Assembly (NCBI GenBank): GCA_023362775.1
Contig: JALMGJ010000002.1
Location: 71,339,414-71,403,413, forward strand
DNA from: Charina bottae
Taxonomy: Eukaryota; Chordata; Lepidosauria; Squamata; Charinaidae
Direction: 5' to 3'
Length of the DNA stretch: 64,000 nt
Shown piece after piece: positions 1 to 11,092 of the stretch; the stretch's first letter is position 1; each line of letters starts with the position of its first letter. The notes below the pieces were generated by a model. It saw nothing but the letters and a program-made list of their open reading frames with translations. It did not search any database and had not been told where the DNA came from. The position numbers and the translations under genes are program-made.

Positions 1-600
1 CAAACTCTAAAACACAAGAAAAGCAATGTAGTTTATGCAATCCAGTGCAGTGAGGAGTGCTCTGAACTCTACATTGGAGAAACCAAACAACCTTTGTACA
101 GGAGGATGGCCCAACACAGGAGAAGTAACAACACAGGACCAGAGTCAGCAGTTTATCTTCATCTAAAGGAAAAAGGACACTCATTTGAGGACATTAATGT
201 TCACATTTTAGACAGAGAAGATAGGTGGTTTGAGAGAGGGGTCAAGGAATCCATTTATGCCAACTTGGAAAATCCTTCCTTGAATAGAGCTGGGGGCCTC
301 AGGCACAATCTTTCCCCTATTTTCCTTCCTGCTTTGTCTTCTGTGCCTAGGAAGATTAAGACCATTTCGCAAGCTCAACAGCAGCATGGTAATCTTAATG
401 ATCCTCCTTTAGATGATAAAGGGACTTAGAAATAACATCTCAAAATAACCATGACCTAGCCCCAGGTGCAAGGTCACACAGCCACCTAGAAACATATTTA
501 AGGATTCCCTTACTAACTTTGCTCAGACTGAAGAAGCTCCTTGGATAAGGAGCGAAACGTTTCCACTGAGAAAATAGAAATCCAGTTGACATGATTCAAG
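1..600 (+). mobile_element. Penelope-like element, 3' fragment with GIY-YIG endonuclease domain
   Basis: The plus-strand reading frame through about base 429 encodes a GIY-YIG-type nuclease domain. The motif ELYIGET is followed by a basic stretch (RRMAQHRR), then WFERGVKE and the ending SLNRAGGLRHNLS. This arrangement is typical of the C-terminal endonuclease of Penelope-like retroelements in vertebrates, which follows the reverse transcriptase. The reverse transcriptase would lie upstream, outside the window. The frame ends with TAG at 427-429. About 100 bases later comes a structured motif (see 521-571) of the kind found in Penelope terminal repeats. The right boundary is uncertain; I place it near 600. 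The copy is a decayed, partial retroelement and not a host gene. Confidence 0.8.
521..571 (+). other. Hammerhead-ribozyme-like core in Penelope tail
   Basis: The order is CTGAAGA (528-534), one extra A, a perfect 7-bp stem GCTCCTT/AAGGAGC (536-542 with 547-553) closed by GGAT, then GAAA (554-557). CTCAG (523-527 region) before the core can pair with CTGAG (565-569) after it, giving a possible stem I. Hammerhead motifs are known from Penelope-like terminal repeats. Against a working ribozyme, there is one extra base between the core and stem II, stem III is minimal, and the cleavage position is unclear in this copy. Confidence 0.5.
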
Positions 601-1303
601 CTACAGACAATTCCACCTGGATGACTGAGAACCTTCATAGACATCTTGAAACGTTTAAACTTCTTTTTTGCAAATGGAATGGGAAAGGCTGTTCGTTATT
701 TCAGGAGCTCTGGAAGCTCAGTGAATTCAAGCGGTTGGGAAGTTTATAGTGGAGAGAATGAATGGGGATTGGCTTATATTCTGCTATTGGGTAGCTTGGA
801 CTGAGCAATGGTTGGCTGAAAGTGCTGCCTGCAAATTATAAGCTTTTGCCTGCAAGATTCAGATTTAAAAGCTCATACTCTTGTGTTCCGTGTGTCAATG
901 GTCTGCAAATGGTGGGGAACACATGGGTTGGACTTAAAGTGGGTTGGAAATTGTTTTGTGACTCATCAACCACACCATTCTTACAAAAATGGATTGATTA
1001 GCCCAAACCTATTGTGCTGTTAATAGAAGAATCACAGAAGTTAACCATGAAATGAAATTAGAAATTCATTAGAAATCAGTGGCCTGCTTCCATATCAATT
1101 TAAATTAAACAGGATGTTATTGTTTTTGTAATATTTTTTTGAAATTTAAATTACTTTTATTTTTATTTATTTATGCAAGTCATCTACTACCTCAGTCCTA
1201 ATCGGCTCAAGGATATATACAGTATTGATGCTAATGGTAAAATACAATAATAATAGTGAAGCAAATAAAAATGACAATGACAATATGCCACTGGTGCCAA
1301 TGA
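601..1303. other. Upstream non-coding sequence, no recognised feature
   Basis: AT-rich sequence without a convincing ORF, RNA gene or repeat I can name. The first part may still belong to the Penelope tail. Confidence 0.5.
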
Positions 1304-1311
1304 CTCTATAG

Positions 1312-1598
1312 CAGAGCTTTCCAAACTCTGTGTCACAACACGTTAGTGTGTCGGCTGCAGTGTCTGAGTGTGTCATTGCTGCTGCCTCTGAGCCCTGCCA
1401 GGATTCCACGCAGGTCCTAGTGCCTGCCTTGTGCCTTGCTGCCTCCAAACCTGCTGTGATTCCACGCAGGTCCTAGTGCCTGCCTTGTGCCCTGCTGTAA
1501 GGGTGTGTCACGAAATGATGCCCTGCTGTAAGAGTGTGTCGCGAAATGATGCATGTCTAAAAAGTGTGTCACCAACATGAAAAGTTTGGAAAGCTCTG
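1312..1598 (+). mobile_element. Non-autonomous hAT element, type a (287 bp)
   Basis: The ends are imperfect inverted repeats (CAGAGCTTTCCAAACT and AGTTTGGAAAGCTCTG). A perfect 8-bp target duplication, CTCTATAG, lies at 1304-1311 and 1599-1606. Eight-base duplications and CAG...CTG ends are the hAT signature. There is no transposase ORF. The interior holds two units of a tandem repeat built around CAGGTCCTAGTGCCTGCC, shared with the elements at 11093 and 58660. Short ORFs reading through it are artefacts of the repeat. Confidence 0.85.
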
Positions 1599-1606
1599 CT
1601 CTATAG

Positions 1607-2805
1607 TGAATCCCCAAATGCCTTCCAGAAAAGCAGGGTTTTTACCACCTTCCAGCCAGCCATGAAAATGGGGGCCACGTTCTCCTTCAGAGAAGGCTAT
1701 TCCAGGGGGAAAGCCCCCACAGAGGATATCTGCAGTTATGTCCACTCCTGTTACCTTACCTCATGGTAAGTGGGGACTCTAAGCAGTCCCCACTGCTGTC
1801 TGACCATGAACAAACGAATGGCTGCAAATATTGTATCTCTACAAAAGCAATCTATAACTCAAGAAAATTAAAAGATAACTCTCTGGAACTCAGTACTCTT
1901 TCTAAGATTAGATTGTTTTCCTTAGATATTTAATTCACTTTCCAAATTTAAAGACAACTATTTCCAACAAACCTAGCATTTCAAAAAAGTCAAATGTTAA
2001 CTAATATTTGCAGTAGTATTCACAGATGGGTTATTATTAGAAGGAATGTTCACAGACAAATCTGAAAACTGAAAAAGACAACTATGCTAAATAAGTCATT
2101 AAAAGAAGGAACATAAACATGTTTCAAAGAAGTACAAGAACATGATACATTTCTTTTGAAAATCAAGGAATGATTGGGTGGGACGGAAGAAACAATGAAA
2201 TATCCTTATAATTCAGTTTAATTTGTTTAAATAAAATCAAATAAAAACAATACACTTAAAATGTTTTGAACATTTTGCAACTTTAAAAAACAACAACATG
2301 CAGTTAGCCTATGTATTTCCAGTTATTGCTGGTTAGGTATTGCTGGTTAGACTACATAACAATGCAAGCATCTTCATAGTCATAACCTTGTGCTGTCTTT
2401 TATCAATATCACACATGAGATTTTAATTCTGACATAACATCACAGTCATGGATTTAACAAATCACAAAAGCCCAGCCCACTATTGTTTTTACTGTATTAC
2501 TGTTCTGTCTATTAGAACTACCGTCTTTGTAAATTAGTAAATAGAATATCACATCAAACCTTAGAGTAGCAACATTTCAAAATAGTTACCTATGCCTTAG
2601 TGACATCATTATTAGACAACCTGGACTGCATTCCTCGTACAGTTACCCCTGAAGAGAGTCCAGAAGCTTCATCTGGTGTAAAAATGCAGCAGGGAGGCTG
2701 CCAAACGCTGCATAGTCCTGGGATCATATTCTCTCTGTGCTGAAAGACCTACACTGTTTTAAACTTTTCAATCTCAGGATAGCTTCAAAGCTGATTATAC
2801 AAGAC
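1607..2805. other. Upstream non-coding sequence, no recognised feature
   Basis: AT-rich unique-looking sequence. I see no ORF of note, no terminal repeats and no RNA gene. Confidence 0.5.
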
Positions 2806-3045
2806 TGCCTACCTCAACTTTAACCTCCCCAGCCTTCAAGATCAACAAGAGAGGCCCACTTAAAGAAACCCCATTTTCAAAGGCCTATTTGTTGCCAGCA
2901 CAAGCGAGGGGCTTCTCTCGTATCACTCCAACCCCTGGAACAGGCTCCCTTGAGAACTGCCCTTAGCTCTCCCTTTTCCCACAGTCAGGGAAGGAATTAA
3001 GACCTGCCTGTTCAGCCAGGCCTTTTGATTATATCATTGCTAAAA
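2806..3045 (+). mobile_element. L2/CR1-type LINE 3' fragment, degenerate
   Basis: The text resembles the end of an L2-type ORF2 and its 3' UTR. It includes an ACTCCAACCCCTGGAACAGG stretch, then TTAAGACCTGCCTGTTCAG and a run toward a repetitive tail. No intact frame remains. The family call is by resemblance only. Confidence 0.4.
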
Positions 3046-3072
3046 TAATGATGGCAATAACCAATCCATTTG

Positions 3073-3290
3073 AGAGCCAGTTTGGTGTAGTGGTGAAGGT
3101 GCCAGCCTAGAAACCAGGAGACGTTTTAGGCCTCCCTTAGGCATGAAAGCCGGCTGGGTGACTTTGGGCCGGTCCCTTTCTCTCAGCCCAACCCACCTCA
3201 CAGGGTTGTTGTGGGGAAAAGAGGAGGCAGGAGGATTAGCTATGTTCGTCGCCTTGAGTTATATAAAAAGGTGGGATAAAAATGTAATCA
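3073..3290 (+). mobile_element. tRNA-derived CORE-type SINE with L2-type tail
   Basis: The head GAGCCAGTTTGGTGTAGTGG resembles a tRNA A box. It is followed by a MIR-like core (GCTGGGTGACTTTGGGC... CTCACAGGGTTGTTG) and a tail with GTCGCCTTGAGTTAT and GGTGGGATAAAA. The same family recurs at 8265, 20588, 31381, 43128, 43353 and 43798. This is the most complete plus-strand copy. Confidence 0.75.
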
Positions 3291-4089
3291 TCATTATCGT
3301 CACCCCCACACCATCTTACCCAGCCATCGAATCATTTTCTTGGGCCTGTTCTTTTGTGCTTGCTGTTTTCGGTGACCTCGGAGGGAAGGCCTCCTGAAAT
3401 GCAACCGCCAAAAGGGAATTTGAGGGGTTCCTATTGGCAGGAGGATGGCCTTGCGGAGGACTTTCTCCCCAAGGATTGTGGGTATGCAGCTCAGTCCTTT
3501 TAAGACAGCAGCTGAGGTTGTCACCCAACCTATGCCCAAGTTGTAACTAAAGGCCGTTAACACAGGCGGCACCCAGCTCTGACACATAATCCACTTCGTA
3601 AAATTTGTGGTCAGCATGCCTAACATGACTGGAATTTCAGAACAGATTGACTGAAGGCCAACCTTATTGTGCAGCCTTGTAAAACATCCAGCTTTGTGGC
3701 AGGAGAAGGGCCGGCCCTCTAATGTTTGGGCATGCGCCACTGAACTTAGTAGATCGCTGAGCCCCTGCAAGTGATTATGCGCAGGGCGGGGTGCAAGTTA
3801 CCAGGAGTATTTTGGGATGGAGCCCTGAAGGAGTGTTGGAATCTCACCGTTCTTACACTGTACAAGCCAGGCTGTCTGCAGGAAGTTGAGCTCACATCTT
3901 TGCAAGTGTTTGGTCTCCCATGGCAACCTACATGTCCAGGAATAAAATAGTATGTCTTACTTATCCCCAATCCAGCCTTTCTGATAATCTGTTAGGAGTC
4001 TAACAAGGAGAGATGATGTTCTTTCCCGCCTCCCCTTTGTGTTCCCCGTGAGCTGTTGGATTCACAGCTCTACCTAGGCAGCTCCATCA
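3291..4089. other. Upstream non-coding sequence, no recognised feature
   Basis: Mixed-composition sequence. The 156-codon minus-strand frame here (3300-3770) has no recognisable domain or repeat-family similarity, so I do not call it a gene. Confidence 0.45.
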
Positions 4090-4097
4090 AACTGGGT

Positions 4098-4348
4098 CAC
4101 AGCTTTTCAAACTCTGTGTTGCGACACTTTAGTGTGTCGCAACACACAGTCTGGTGTGTCGCCACACAACCCGGAAGTAGCAGCAGGGGTGTGTATGGCG
4201 ACGGCAGCGGCGCACCATCAGCACTTCTGCATTTTAGCGGAGGCTGCCGCTGCCACCACCACAGTGCACGCCAGCGCATGCCCCCCCCCGCACCACCGCC
4301 ACTGCCGCCGTTGGTGTGTCACCAATGGCGGCACTTTGGGAAGCACTG
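4098..4348 (+). mobile_element. Non-autonomous hAT element, type b (GC-rich, 251 bp)
   Basis: The left end CACAGCTTTTCAAACTCTG and right end CTTTGGGAAGCACTG are diverged versions of the shared hAT ends. The target duplication is AACTGGGT (4090-4097) against AACTAGGT (4349-4356), 7 of 8. The interior is rich in GCC/CCG and carries repeated GTGTGTCG motifs near the ends, as in the copies at 46951 and 53327. End divergence and the mismatched duplication suggest an older insertion. Confidence 0.75.
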
Positions 4349-4356
4349 AACTAGGT

Positions 4357-5816
4357 TGTCTGCTGCTTCTGTTCTTAGCGTTTATCCCACTTGGTTGCAG
4401 CAACTGCTTGTTTTTGCATTGGGCTTACCTAGTTCTCACAGCAAAGCTATCAATGCGTGATGCAATGAAGGTTTTTGTTTTCCAGATGGTTTGTTGCAGA
4501 TGGAGTGCTTGGCCCAAGATTGCCCAGTGGGCTTCCATGCTAAAGGGAGGACTAGAATCTCGGTCTCTCTGCTCCTAGTTCAGCATCTAAACCAATACCC
4601 CGCGCTGGCTCTGTACAAACCAGGATATCTAATTCAAAATGTTACCAAATGTTATCTCAGTGGGAGTCTTCTGTGCATTAAGAGCTGGTCTGCAAATCAT
4701 ATCCAGGCTTTGATGAGGGGGTATGGAATTTAGCAATGCTCCTCTTTTAATGTTGAAAAGACAGTTAACTAGAGGGAAAAATGTTCTTGTGGAAAGCTTA
4801 ATGCGAGATTCTAACAGATGGATTTCACAAATAACAGCATTAGCATTTACCTATGTGTACTGTACAGCATAGAACTGGTGATCGGATTCTCTTCCATTGT
4901 AGAATTAGCCAAAAGATTCATATTGGACTCAGAACATTTAAAGAAAGTTGCAGCATCATTTAATTCAGAATCAAAGTGCCTGTGCCAAATGTTTTGCTGA
5001 AATCCACACTGACGATGAAAACAAAATAAGAATTTATTTTAAGTAGGCATAGATGTAGTGATTAGTGAAATACATTAGATAGTACGTAAGAATTTTGATG
5101 GATAAAGACTGCAAAGTTTCTTTTATGAACCTATTAATATTATATAAACACTAAGACTTATTCAACATTGAATGAATTCTTAGCATTTATATAATGAATA
5201 TTGTGTATGTCAATGTAAACATTACAGTATCATGATAAATTAGACAGAAATACTAAAAACAAACCAGCTGCAGAATCAAAGTATTGTTTGGGCATTAAGC
5301 TCTATAGTGGAAGAATACACTATCTTCTTTATAATTGTTGTTCATTTGGAAAATGAAGCTATTCATTCATTCCACAGTTTTTGTAACCTACCCCAATCCA
5401 CAAACACTGGGTGGCATATAATAGAATAAAAATAGTGAATTAAAAAACAAAGAAAAACCATACAGCTAATTTAAAAAAAAAACAGTCGGCCACCATACAA
5501 TTCATTCTGGTTAAAAACATGGTAGGGCACTGCTGTTTTGATGGCTTCACAAATTGCCATGATGGAATGGGCTTCACAAATCTCTGGGTGCAAGAAATTT
5601 GGTATACAGAGGCCACAACAGCCTAATTCCATACCTTTGGGAAAGTGCTCCAACTGCTCTGTAGATCTTTTGTTCTAGCACAGCCACATTAGTATATATT
5701 TCTGATCCACTTGCTCAAAACATTTACTGCCTTTAGACCATAACTATATGATTTGACTGTCAGAATTTTAAAGATTTGTTCATAGAGCAAATTATATGTT
5801 TCTCTTTCTTCTCTTT
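4357..5816. other. Sequence upstream of KBTBD12 coding exon 1, probably 5' intron
   Basis: No repeat or ORF is convincing here. Because a strong splice acceptor ends this stretch at 5817-5818, it is best read as the last part of an intron that follows a non-coding first exon. I could not locate that exon or a promoter. Confidence 0.5.
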
Positions 5817-5818
5817 AG

Positions 5819-5922
5819 GAATAAAATGATGAAGGAATTTCATTCTGAGAGCTCTCAGATGTACAAATAGCTGTTTCAAAACTCCAGTAAGCACCAGAAA
5901 GGATTTAAAAATACATTCTACC
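5819..5922 (+). other. KBTBD12: 5' UTR part of KBTBD12 exon, with splice acceptor and upstream ORF
   Basis: A pyrimidine-rich tract (TTTCTCTTTCTTCTCTTTAG) ends at 5818 and reads as a good 3' splice site, so the exon would start at 5819. Between it and the main start lies an upstream ORF at 5826-5870, of 14 codons and a TAG stop. It opens with two consecutive ATGs and is in a different frame from the main ORF. It could reduce translation from the main start, which is inference. Confidence 0.6.
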
Positions 5923-6992
5923 ATGGATTACAAGGCTGGTGGTAAAAGGAAGCAGCAGCATAGTTTGAATTTACTGGATCAAATAAAATGTATGAAAGAT
6001 TTAACTGAAATGATTGATGTGGTATTAGTGGCTGAAGAAAAAAAATTCCGTTGCCACAAATTGATCCTGGCTGCTTTTAGCCCCTATTTCAAAGCAATGT
6101 TTACTTGTGGGTTGATGGAATGCACACAGAGAGAAGTTGTGCTACATGACATAGCAGCTGAAAGTGTATCTGTCCTTCTACACTACATGTACACCTCTGA
6201 GTTGCATCTCACTAATTGTAATGTGCAAAATGTGGCCATTGCTGCCTTTTTCATGCAGATGGAAGATGTGTTTAGCCAATGTCAGACCTACATGATGGAT
6301 CATATTGAAGCTTCCAACTCTATAGGAATTTATTACTTTGCAAAGCACATTGGGGCAGAAGAACTATCTGAACGAGCCAGGAAATATTTGTATCAGCACT
6401 TTACTGAGGTGAGCCAGCATGAAGAAATATTAGAGATCGAAGCTCAGCAACTGCTAAGCCTGATCAGGTCAGATGATCTGAATGTATCCAGAGAAGAGAG
6501 TATATTGGACTTAGTCCTCAGATGGGTTAACCACAGCCAGACGTTGCGTGCCGATCATCTCACTGAGCTCCTGAAGCAAGTAAGGCTGGTACTTGTAAGT
6601 CCCTCATTCCTAGTGGAAGCTCGGAAAAGGAACACGGTGCTTCTGAGTAATTCCCAGTGTATTGACATGATTGAGGGAGCCTTAGAAACAATTAAAAAAT
6701 CCAGTCAACCTTCCCTCAGCCTTCGATATGGCATGGAGACCACGACCCTTCTGCTTTGCATTGGCAATAACTCGGGGGGGATCCGATCAAGGCAGGGTAA
6801 TTATGCCGAGGCCAGCTTCTGTTATGCACCTCTGACACAAAAGACCTACTTCATTTCCTCTCCAAAATACGCAGAAGGCCTTGGCTGTGTATACACCGGT
6901 GTGGTTACTGAGAATAACAGTATTGTTGTTGCAGGGGAGGCAAGTGCTGCCAAGATGTCTAGACAAAAGACCAGGAAGATTGAAATTTATAG
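5923..6992 (+). CDS. KBTBD12: KBTBD12 coding exon 1 (BTB and BACK domains)
   Basis: Encodes about 356 residues of a BTB-BACK-kelch protein. The BTB domain covers roughly residues 21-125 (IDVVLVAEEKKFRCHKLILA, then FSPYFKAMF and LHYMYTSELHL). The BACK domain follows at about 130-232 (ARKYLYQHF, then REESILDLVLRWVNH). The first kelch-region sequence starts near residue 285. From memory the order and wording match vertebrate KBTBD12, including the RYGMETT and YFISSPKY stretches. BTB-kelch proteins of this kind commonly act as substrate adaptors for CUL3 ubiquitin ligases; that role is family knowledge and is not shown for this member. The ATG has a good context (TACCATGG). The exon ends after EIY plus two bases of an Arg codon, with donor GTTTGT at 6993. 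Reading through the donor would give a 403-residue frame, which is intronic sequence. Confidence 0.92.
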
Positions 6993-7456
6993 GTTTGTAT
7001 CCTGGGGCATGAGGACACAAAATATAACTATATCATTCCCACCCCCCAACACTTCAAATTACAAAGGGGCACATAGAAGGAAAGATTTAAGTGGTACCCC
7101 CCCCCCAATAATTATTCAGTGCTGTGTGATCTAAAACTTTTCCTCTAAGCCTATGATATAACTTCTAACATCAAAAGTTAACCAACTAATAATATCTTTC
7201 TTTGGCTTCTTTTCTAGGTCAGTTATTTTCATAGTGCTGGAAGGCAATCTTAACTAAATGCAAAAAAAAAGGTTTTGGACAATTCTAACTCCTTGTCCAA
7301 CTTTATAAATGATGTTTGTGAAGTTAAAAGGCAATTGTCAAGGGGTGAAGTTCTTGTAGAATATTTTTAAAGGTTGGATGGAACCCTGCAGGTTGCACTG
7401 TTGCTTTATAAACATTCCATTGGCTTCTATAGTTGACTGAATATAACATATACAAT

Positions 7457-7521
<65 letters not shown>

Positions 7522-7576
7522 ATATGTTATATGTTATATGTTATATGTTATATGTTATATGTTATATGTTATATGT

Positions 7577-7620
<44 letters not shown>

Positions 7621-7626
7621 TATATA
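7457..7626. repeat. Compound microsatellite (GATA)n, 7-bp repeat, (TA)n
   Basis: Three adjoining arrays: about 16 GATA units (7457-7520), about eight copies of a 7-base unit ATATGTT (7521-7580), then a TA run to 7626. The middle array looks like it grew at the junction of the other two. The tract is likely to be length-variable. Confidence 0.95.
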
Positions 7627-7924
7627 AAAACACAGAGGTCTGTCAAGTAGAGTTACTTCAGGTGTGAAGTAAGCCATTAGGCGTTTGCCCATTCATTAAT
7701 GACACAATGGCTAGGTCTATAGTGCCCTCTAGGTGCCAGATATAATTCCAAAAGCAACTTCTTTCCTTCTGGAGTTATTTTGTCCTTATTCAATCTTGGG
7801 GACAATAAAAATGTATATTTTTAGTGCTTGTATTCTGCGCTGCCTTTGTTAATACTGAAGGAAAACGAAAAGTGTAGTCCTTGCCATAGATCCCACTGAA
7901 ATTCAGGAAAATTCTGGAACATTC

Positions 7925-8262
7925 TCCCCCCTGAAATAAGGTTAGCCCCCTCTCTCCTGGACTTTAGAAAAAACCTAAAGACCTGGTTTTGTCACCATGC
8001 TTGGGGTGGGGAGGGGAATAGCCAGTCTTGGGGTTGGCTGGTTTCTTAGATCTCCTTCGACCAGCCCTATCAGCTCATGGGATAAGACCTACCATTGTCT
8101 GGATCTGATTGTAACTATGTATTTTAATGATTATTGGTATTATTTATGGTTTTTATTGATTTTAAACTATTTTACTGTGAACTGCCCAGGGTCCCTCCTT
8201 GAGAGGGAGATGGGTGGGATATAAATATGATAAACAAATAAATAAACAAATAAATAAAAATT
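7925..8262 (+). mobile_element. L2-type LINE 3' end with (AAAT)n-like tail
   Basis: It has the familiar layout of a squamate L2-type 3' UTR: a TAAAGACCTGGTTTTG stretch, then GTGAACTGCCCAGGGTC, GAGATGGGTGGGATATAAAT, and a tail of AAATAAAC units. It is 5' truncated and has no ORF. The SINE at 8265 follows directly. Confidence 0.65.
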
Positions 8263-8264
8263 CC

Positions 8265-8455
8265 TAGGCATGAAAGCTGGGTGGGTGACCTTGAGCTAGT
8301 CATTCTCTCTCAGCCCAACTCACCTCACAGGGTTGTTGTTGTGGGGAAAATAGGGGGAGGAAGGAGTATTAGGTATGTTCACCGCCTTGAGTTATTTATA
8401 AATAAATAATAAAGGCGGGATAGAAAATAAATAAATAAACAAACAAATAAAAACT
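8265..8455 (+). mobile_element. CORE-type SINE, 5' truncated
   Basis: It starts within the core (GGCATGAAAGCTGGGTGGGT) and continues through CTCACAGGGTTGTTG and ACCGCCTTGAGTTATTTATA to an AAATAAAT tail. The tRNA-like head is missing. Confidence 0.7.
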
Positions 8456-9186
8456 GTTTTAAATACATTTGGTTAGGATTGAGCTTCTACGGATACACAT
8501 ATGCACTGCTAACTCGGGTTTTGCCTTTTTAATAAAAAATTGCAAGGGAAGAGGATAACGGGGGGATTTTCTAGCAGGAAATTTCCTTTCCCTACTGATT
8601 TCATCCCAATCTCTTAATGATGGGTATACCCCAGCTGTGCCTCAAGGTTCGATTTTTTTTGCAGGGGATCTTTGGCATAATTCAGCCCTTACTGTAGTGA
8701 CATAACATCTTGCTGGGTTAACCATATGCTACCCTGACTGTTGCTGTCCTGGTTAACTAACATATTTATTATCCACATGGGGAGAGGGCAAACAGAATAT
8801 TTTGAGGATGCTGATTGGGTGATGAATAGCCAGTGAAATACATTTTCCACTCTACTCCTAATATTCAGGCACCTCTTCTGACAACAATGACTGATCAAGG
8901 CTATAATAATTGGAGGTGGGGTGGGGGGAGGCAGTCATTTCCTCAAACTGAGTGGGTAGGTGGAGGGGGAGACAGGATAAGATTCACAAAATTTAGCTCT
9001 GTGAAATCATAGCATTTAAAAAGGCTTGCCAATTTATGCCATTGGACTTTTGTCAAAATTAAAATTCTCTTTTGACCCATGTTGATCCTATTTAAAAATA
9101 AAAGCTGTACTTGAGGAGAGAAGATTAGGTACAAATACATAGGTAAACTGGGACCAAGGAAATTCTAATATGAGGATTCATTACAG

Positions 9187-9457
9187 GTATGAGGGTCATG
9201 GAAATCGATTTTGGCAAAGCCTGTGTGCAGCCGAGTTTCGTGAACTATATGCTTTAGGCACCATCCATCATGACCTATACATCATAGGAGGTCAAATGAA
9301 ACTGAAAAACCAATACCACATTACCAATATCGTGGAGAAGTACTCCATGGAGCAGGAGAACTGGAGAACTTTGGCTCCCATCCCAGTGCCGCTGGCTTGC
9401 CACGCAGTGGTTGCTGTGAAAAACTGGCTGTATGTCATCGGAGGATGGACCCCACAG
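9187..9457 (+). CDS. KBTBD12: KBTBD12 coding exon 2 (kelch repeats)
   Basis: The exon is 271 bases. Its first base completes the Arg codon split at the end of exon 1, and 90 codons follow in frame. It encodes kelch-type blades, with ELYALGTIHHDLYIIGGQ and later HAVVAVKNWLYVIGGW showing the paired glycines and the Tyr-Trp spacing of kelch repeats. AG at 9185-9186 and GTAAGG at 9458 flank it. The end (GGWTPQ) joins directly to the start of exon 3 (MDLPD), as expected for KBTBD12. The kelch propeller would be the substrate-binding part of the protein (family knowledge). Confidence 0.93.
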
Positions 9458-11092
9458 GTAAGGAACGTTGCTAAGCGTTTCAGGACACGCAGTGCTCTCT
9501 GACGCTATTGTCTGTGCTTGTTAAAGCAGCCTTCACAGTTGGAATGCAACTGCAATCATTGCCATTCAGACAAATTACAGAAGCCACTGCTGATGGACGT
9601 GCTTGCTTTCGGGCAGTAGGGCAATACCTTTTTTCTCCTGCCTTTTTAAAAAAAATTCTCTTGGCTTTGTGGTCTTAGTGCATACCCTGGATCAGTCTGT
9701 GTATTCAGTTAATCCAGTTACTGCCTGCTGTAATTGGTAGAGACTCTCCAGCCTCTCTTCAGACAGTCTTTGCCACTGTCTGCCTGAGACTTTTAGGCTG
9801 AAGAACTCTGACTTGCTCAAGATTGAACAGATAGGTATTCAGAAGGAAAATGAGATTTTAACTGGACTTTCCAGCTTGTCCTCTTGGCTAATGGAACACA
9901 CCAATTTTCACTGTTGTATCAGTATTCAGTTACTTTGGTTTGAAAGTCACTGAGGGAGGGGGGAGACTTTGTCTATGTACTATATACTGTACCAGACCAA
10001 TGTTATCTGTCAGTACTTGATGGGACCTTATTGGTGGACAGGGAAAGATAACCTGCCCTTCACAGCAGACTCTGAGACTCATTACAGAGAAAGCAAATTA
10101 TAAGTTATTCTGGCTTCTTCTCGAGAGGTGGCTTCTAGTGCTGCTCACTGATTGCTCTTCTGTAGTAAATTAGAAGTAGACTTACAATAGATTTTGCACA
10201 TTATTAAGAATACTGCTGTTTTTATGTGAGGCTTGCCAAACTGCCAGGTTATCTATTTCCCAAGCATTTGTCATTTATATTGAAATACATTTTGAATACT
10301 TCTGAGTCGTCTGTACCTTTTCAGATATACGCTGCTATTCCTAACACCATGATCATGAGCATGTCTGTATTTTTGTGTGTCTAAAGCTGTCAGAAAACAT
10401 CAAACAGTATTTCACTGCAATTATACAGTGCGAAGTAACAAAAATCCATTTATCCTCTCGCCACAAAAATAGAGTAACTTACTAGCCACCCCTCCCCCCC
10501 CAGTACATGAATTTTATTATTCAACATGCATTTTTCCACATTTATCCGGTAATTGTAAAGGAAAATAAAATCCTTCCAAGAGACTGCTCTGTGAAAAGTG
10601 AGGGTGAGGGAAGATTGATTTTTAAAAATTTAAATGAATGTCCCTGGACACAGCAACTCTATAACAATGGTGATATAGCAGGAGAACTATATAGAAAAGT
10701 CCTGAGTGGCTGCAATCATGGTTGTGGCAACACAGCCCAAAACCCCCATAACCTTTATATGAAAGCCATTATGAGTGTCCACAAGCTTGGTATTATGTTA
10801 CACTGCAGTACAGAAGCCTTTCTGAGTGGCCACGGTGAGGAGTTAAGGAAGGACAATTAGCTGGAATGCTCGCTGCTCACATTAAAACACTGTCATTCAA
10901 AAACAGTGAAAGTTTATCAGTAACAGCACCTACAGCATTTTCTTCTGAAAAACACCCAGACTTTTCTGCAGTTTATATTTTCCACAGGGAAAATCTAAAA
11001 TGTAATTAGTGGATGATGAAGTGGTATTAGATGTCCTCTAAAAAGTAAGTGAGTGCAGTTTGGCACTCTCTCACCAAACATATCGTACAGAA

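Larger units (their letters stand above)
6993..9186 (+). other. KBTBD12: KBTBD12 intron 1
   Basis: About 2.2 kb, with GT at 6993 and AG at 9185-9186. It holds a compound microsatellite, an L2-type LINE tail and a SINE, listed separately. I see nothing else in 7130-7450 or 8460-9180. The acceptor has a weak pyrimidine tract, but the exon phase fits exactly. Confidence 0.85.

Noticed and set aside
3300..3770. A 156-codon minus-strand ORF
   Set aside because: It has no recognisable domain, no composition typical of a conserved protein and no neighbouring exon signals. I treat it as chance.
5923..7134. A single 403-codon ORF
   Set aside because: The last 46 codons follow a GT donor at 6993, and the reading resumes in exact phase at 9187 with kelch sequence. 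They are intron read-through.
7457..7520. GATA array as a sex-chromosome (Bkm) marker
   Set aside because: Short GATA arrays are widespread in squamate introns. One array of about 16 units is no evidence for a sex chromosome.
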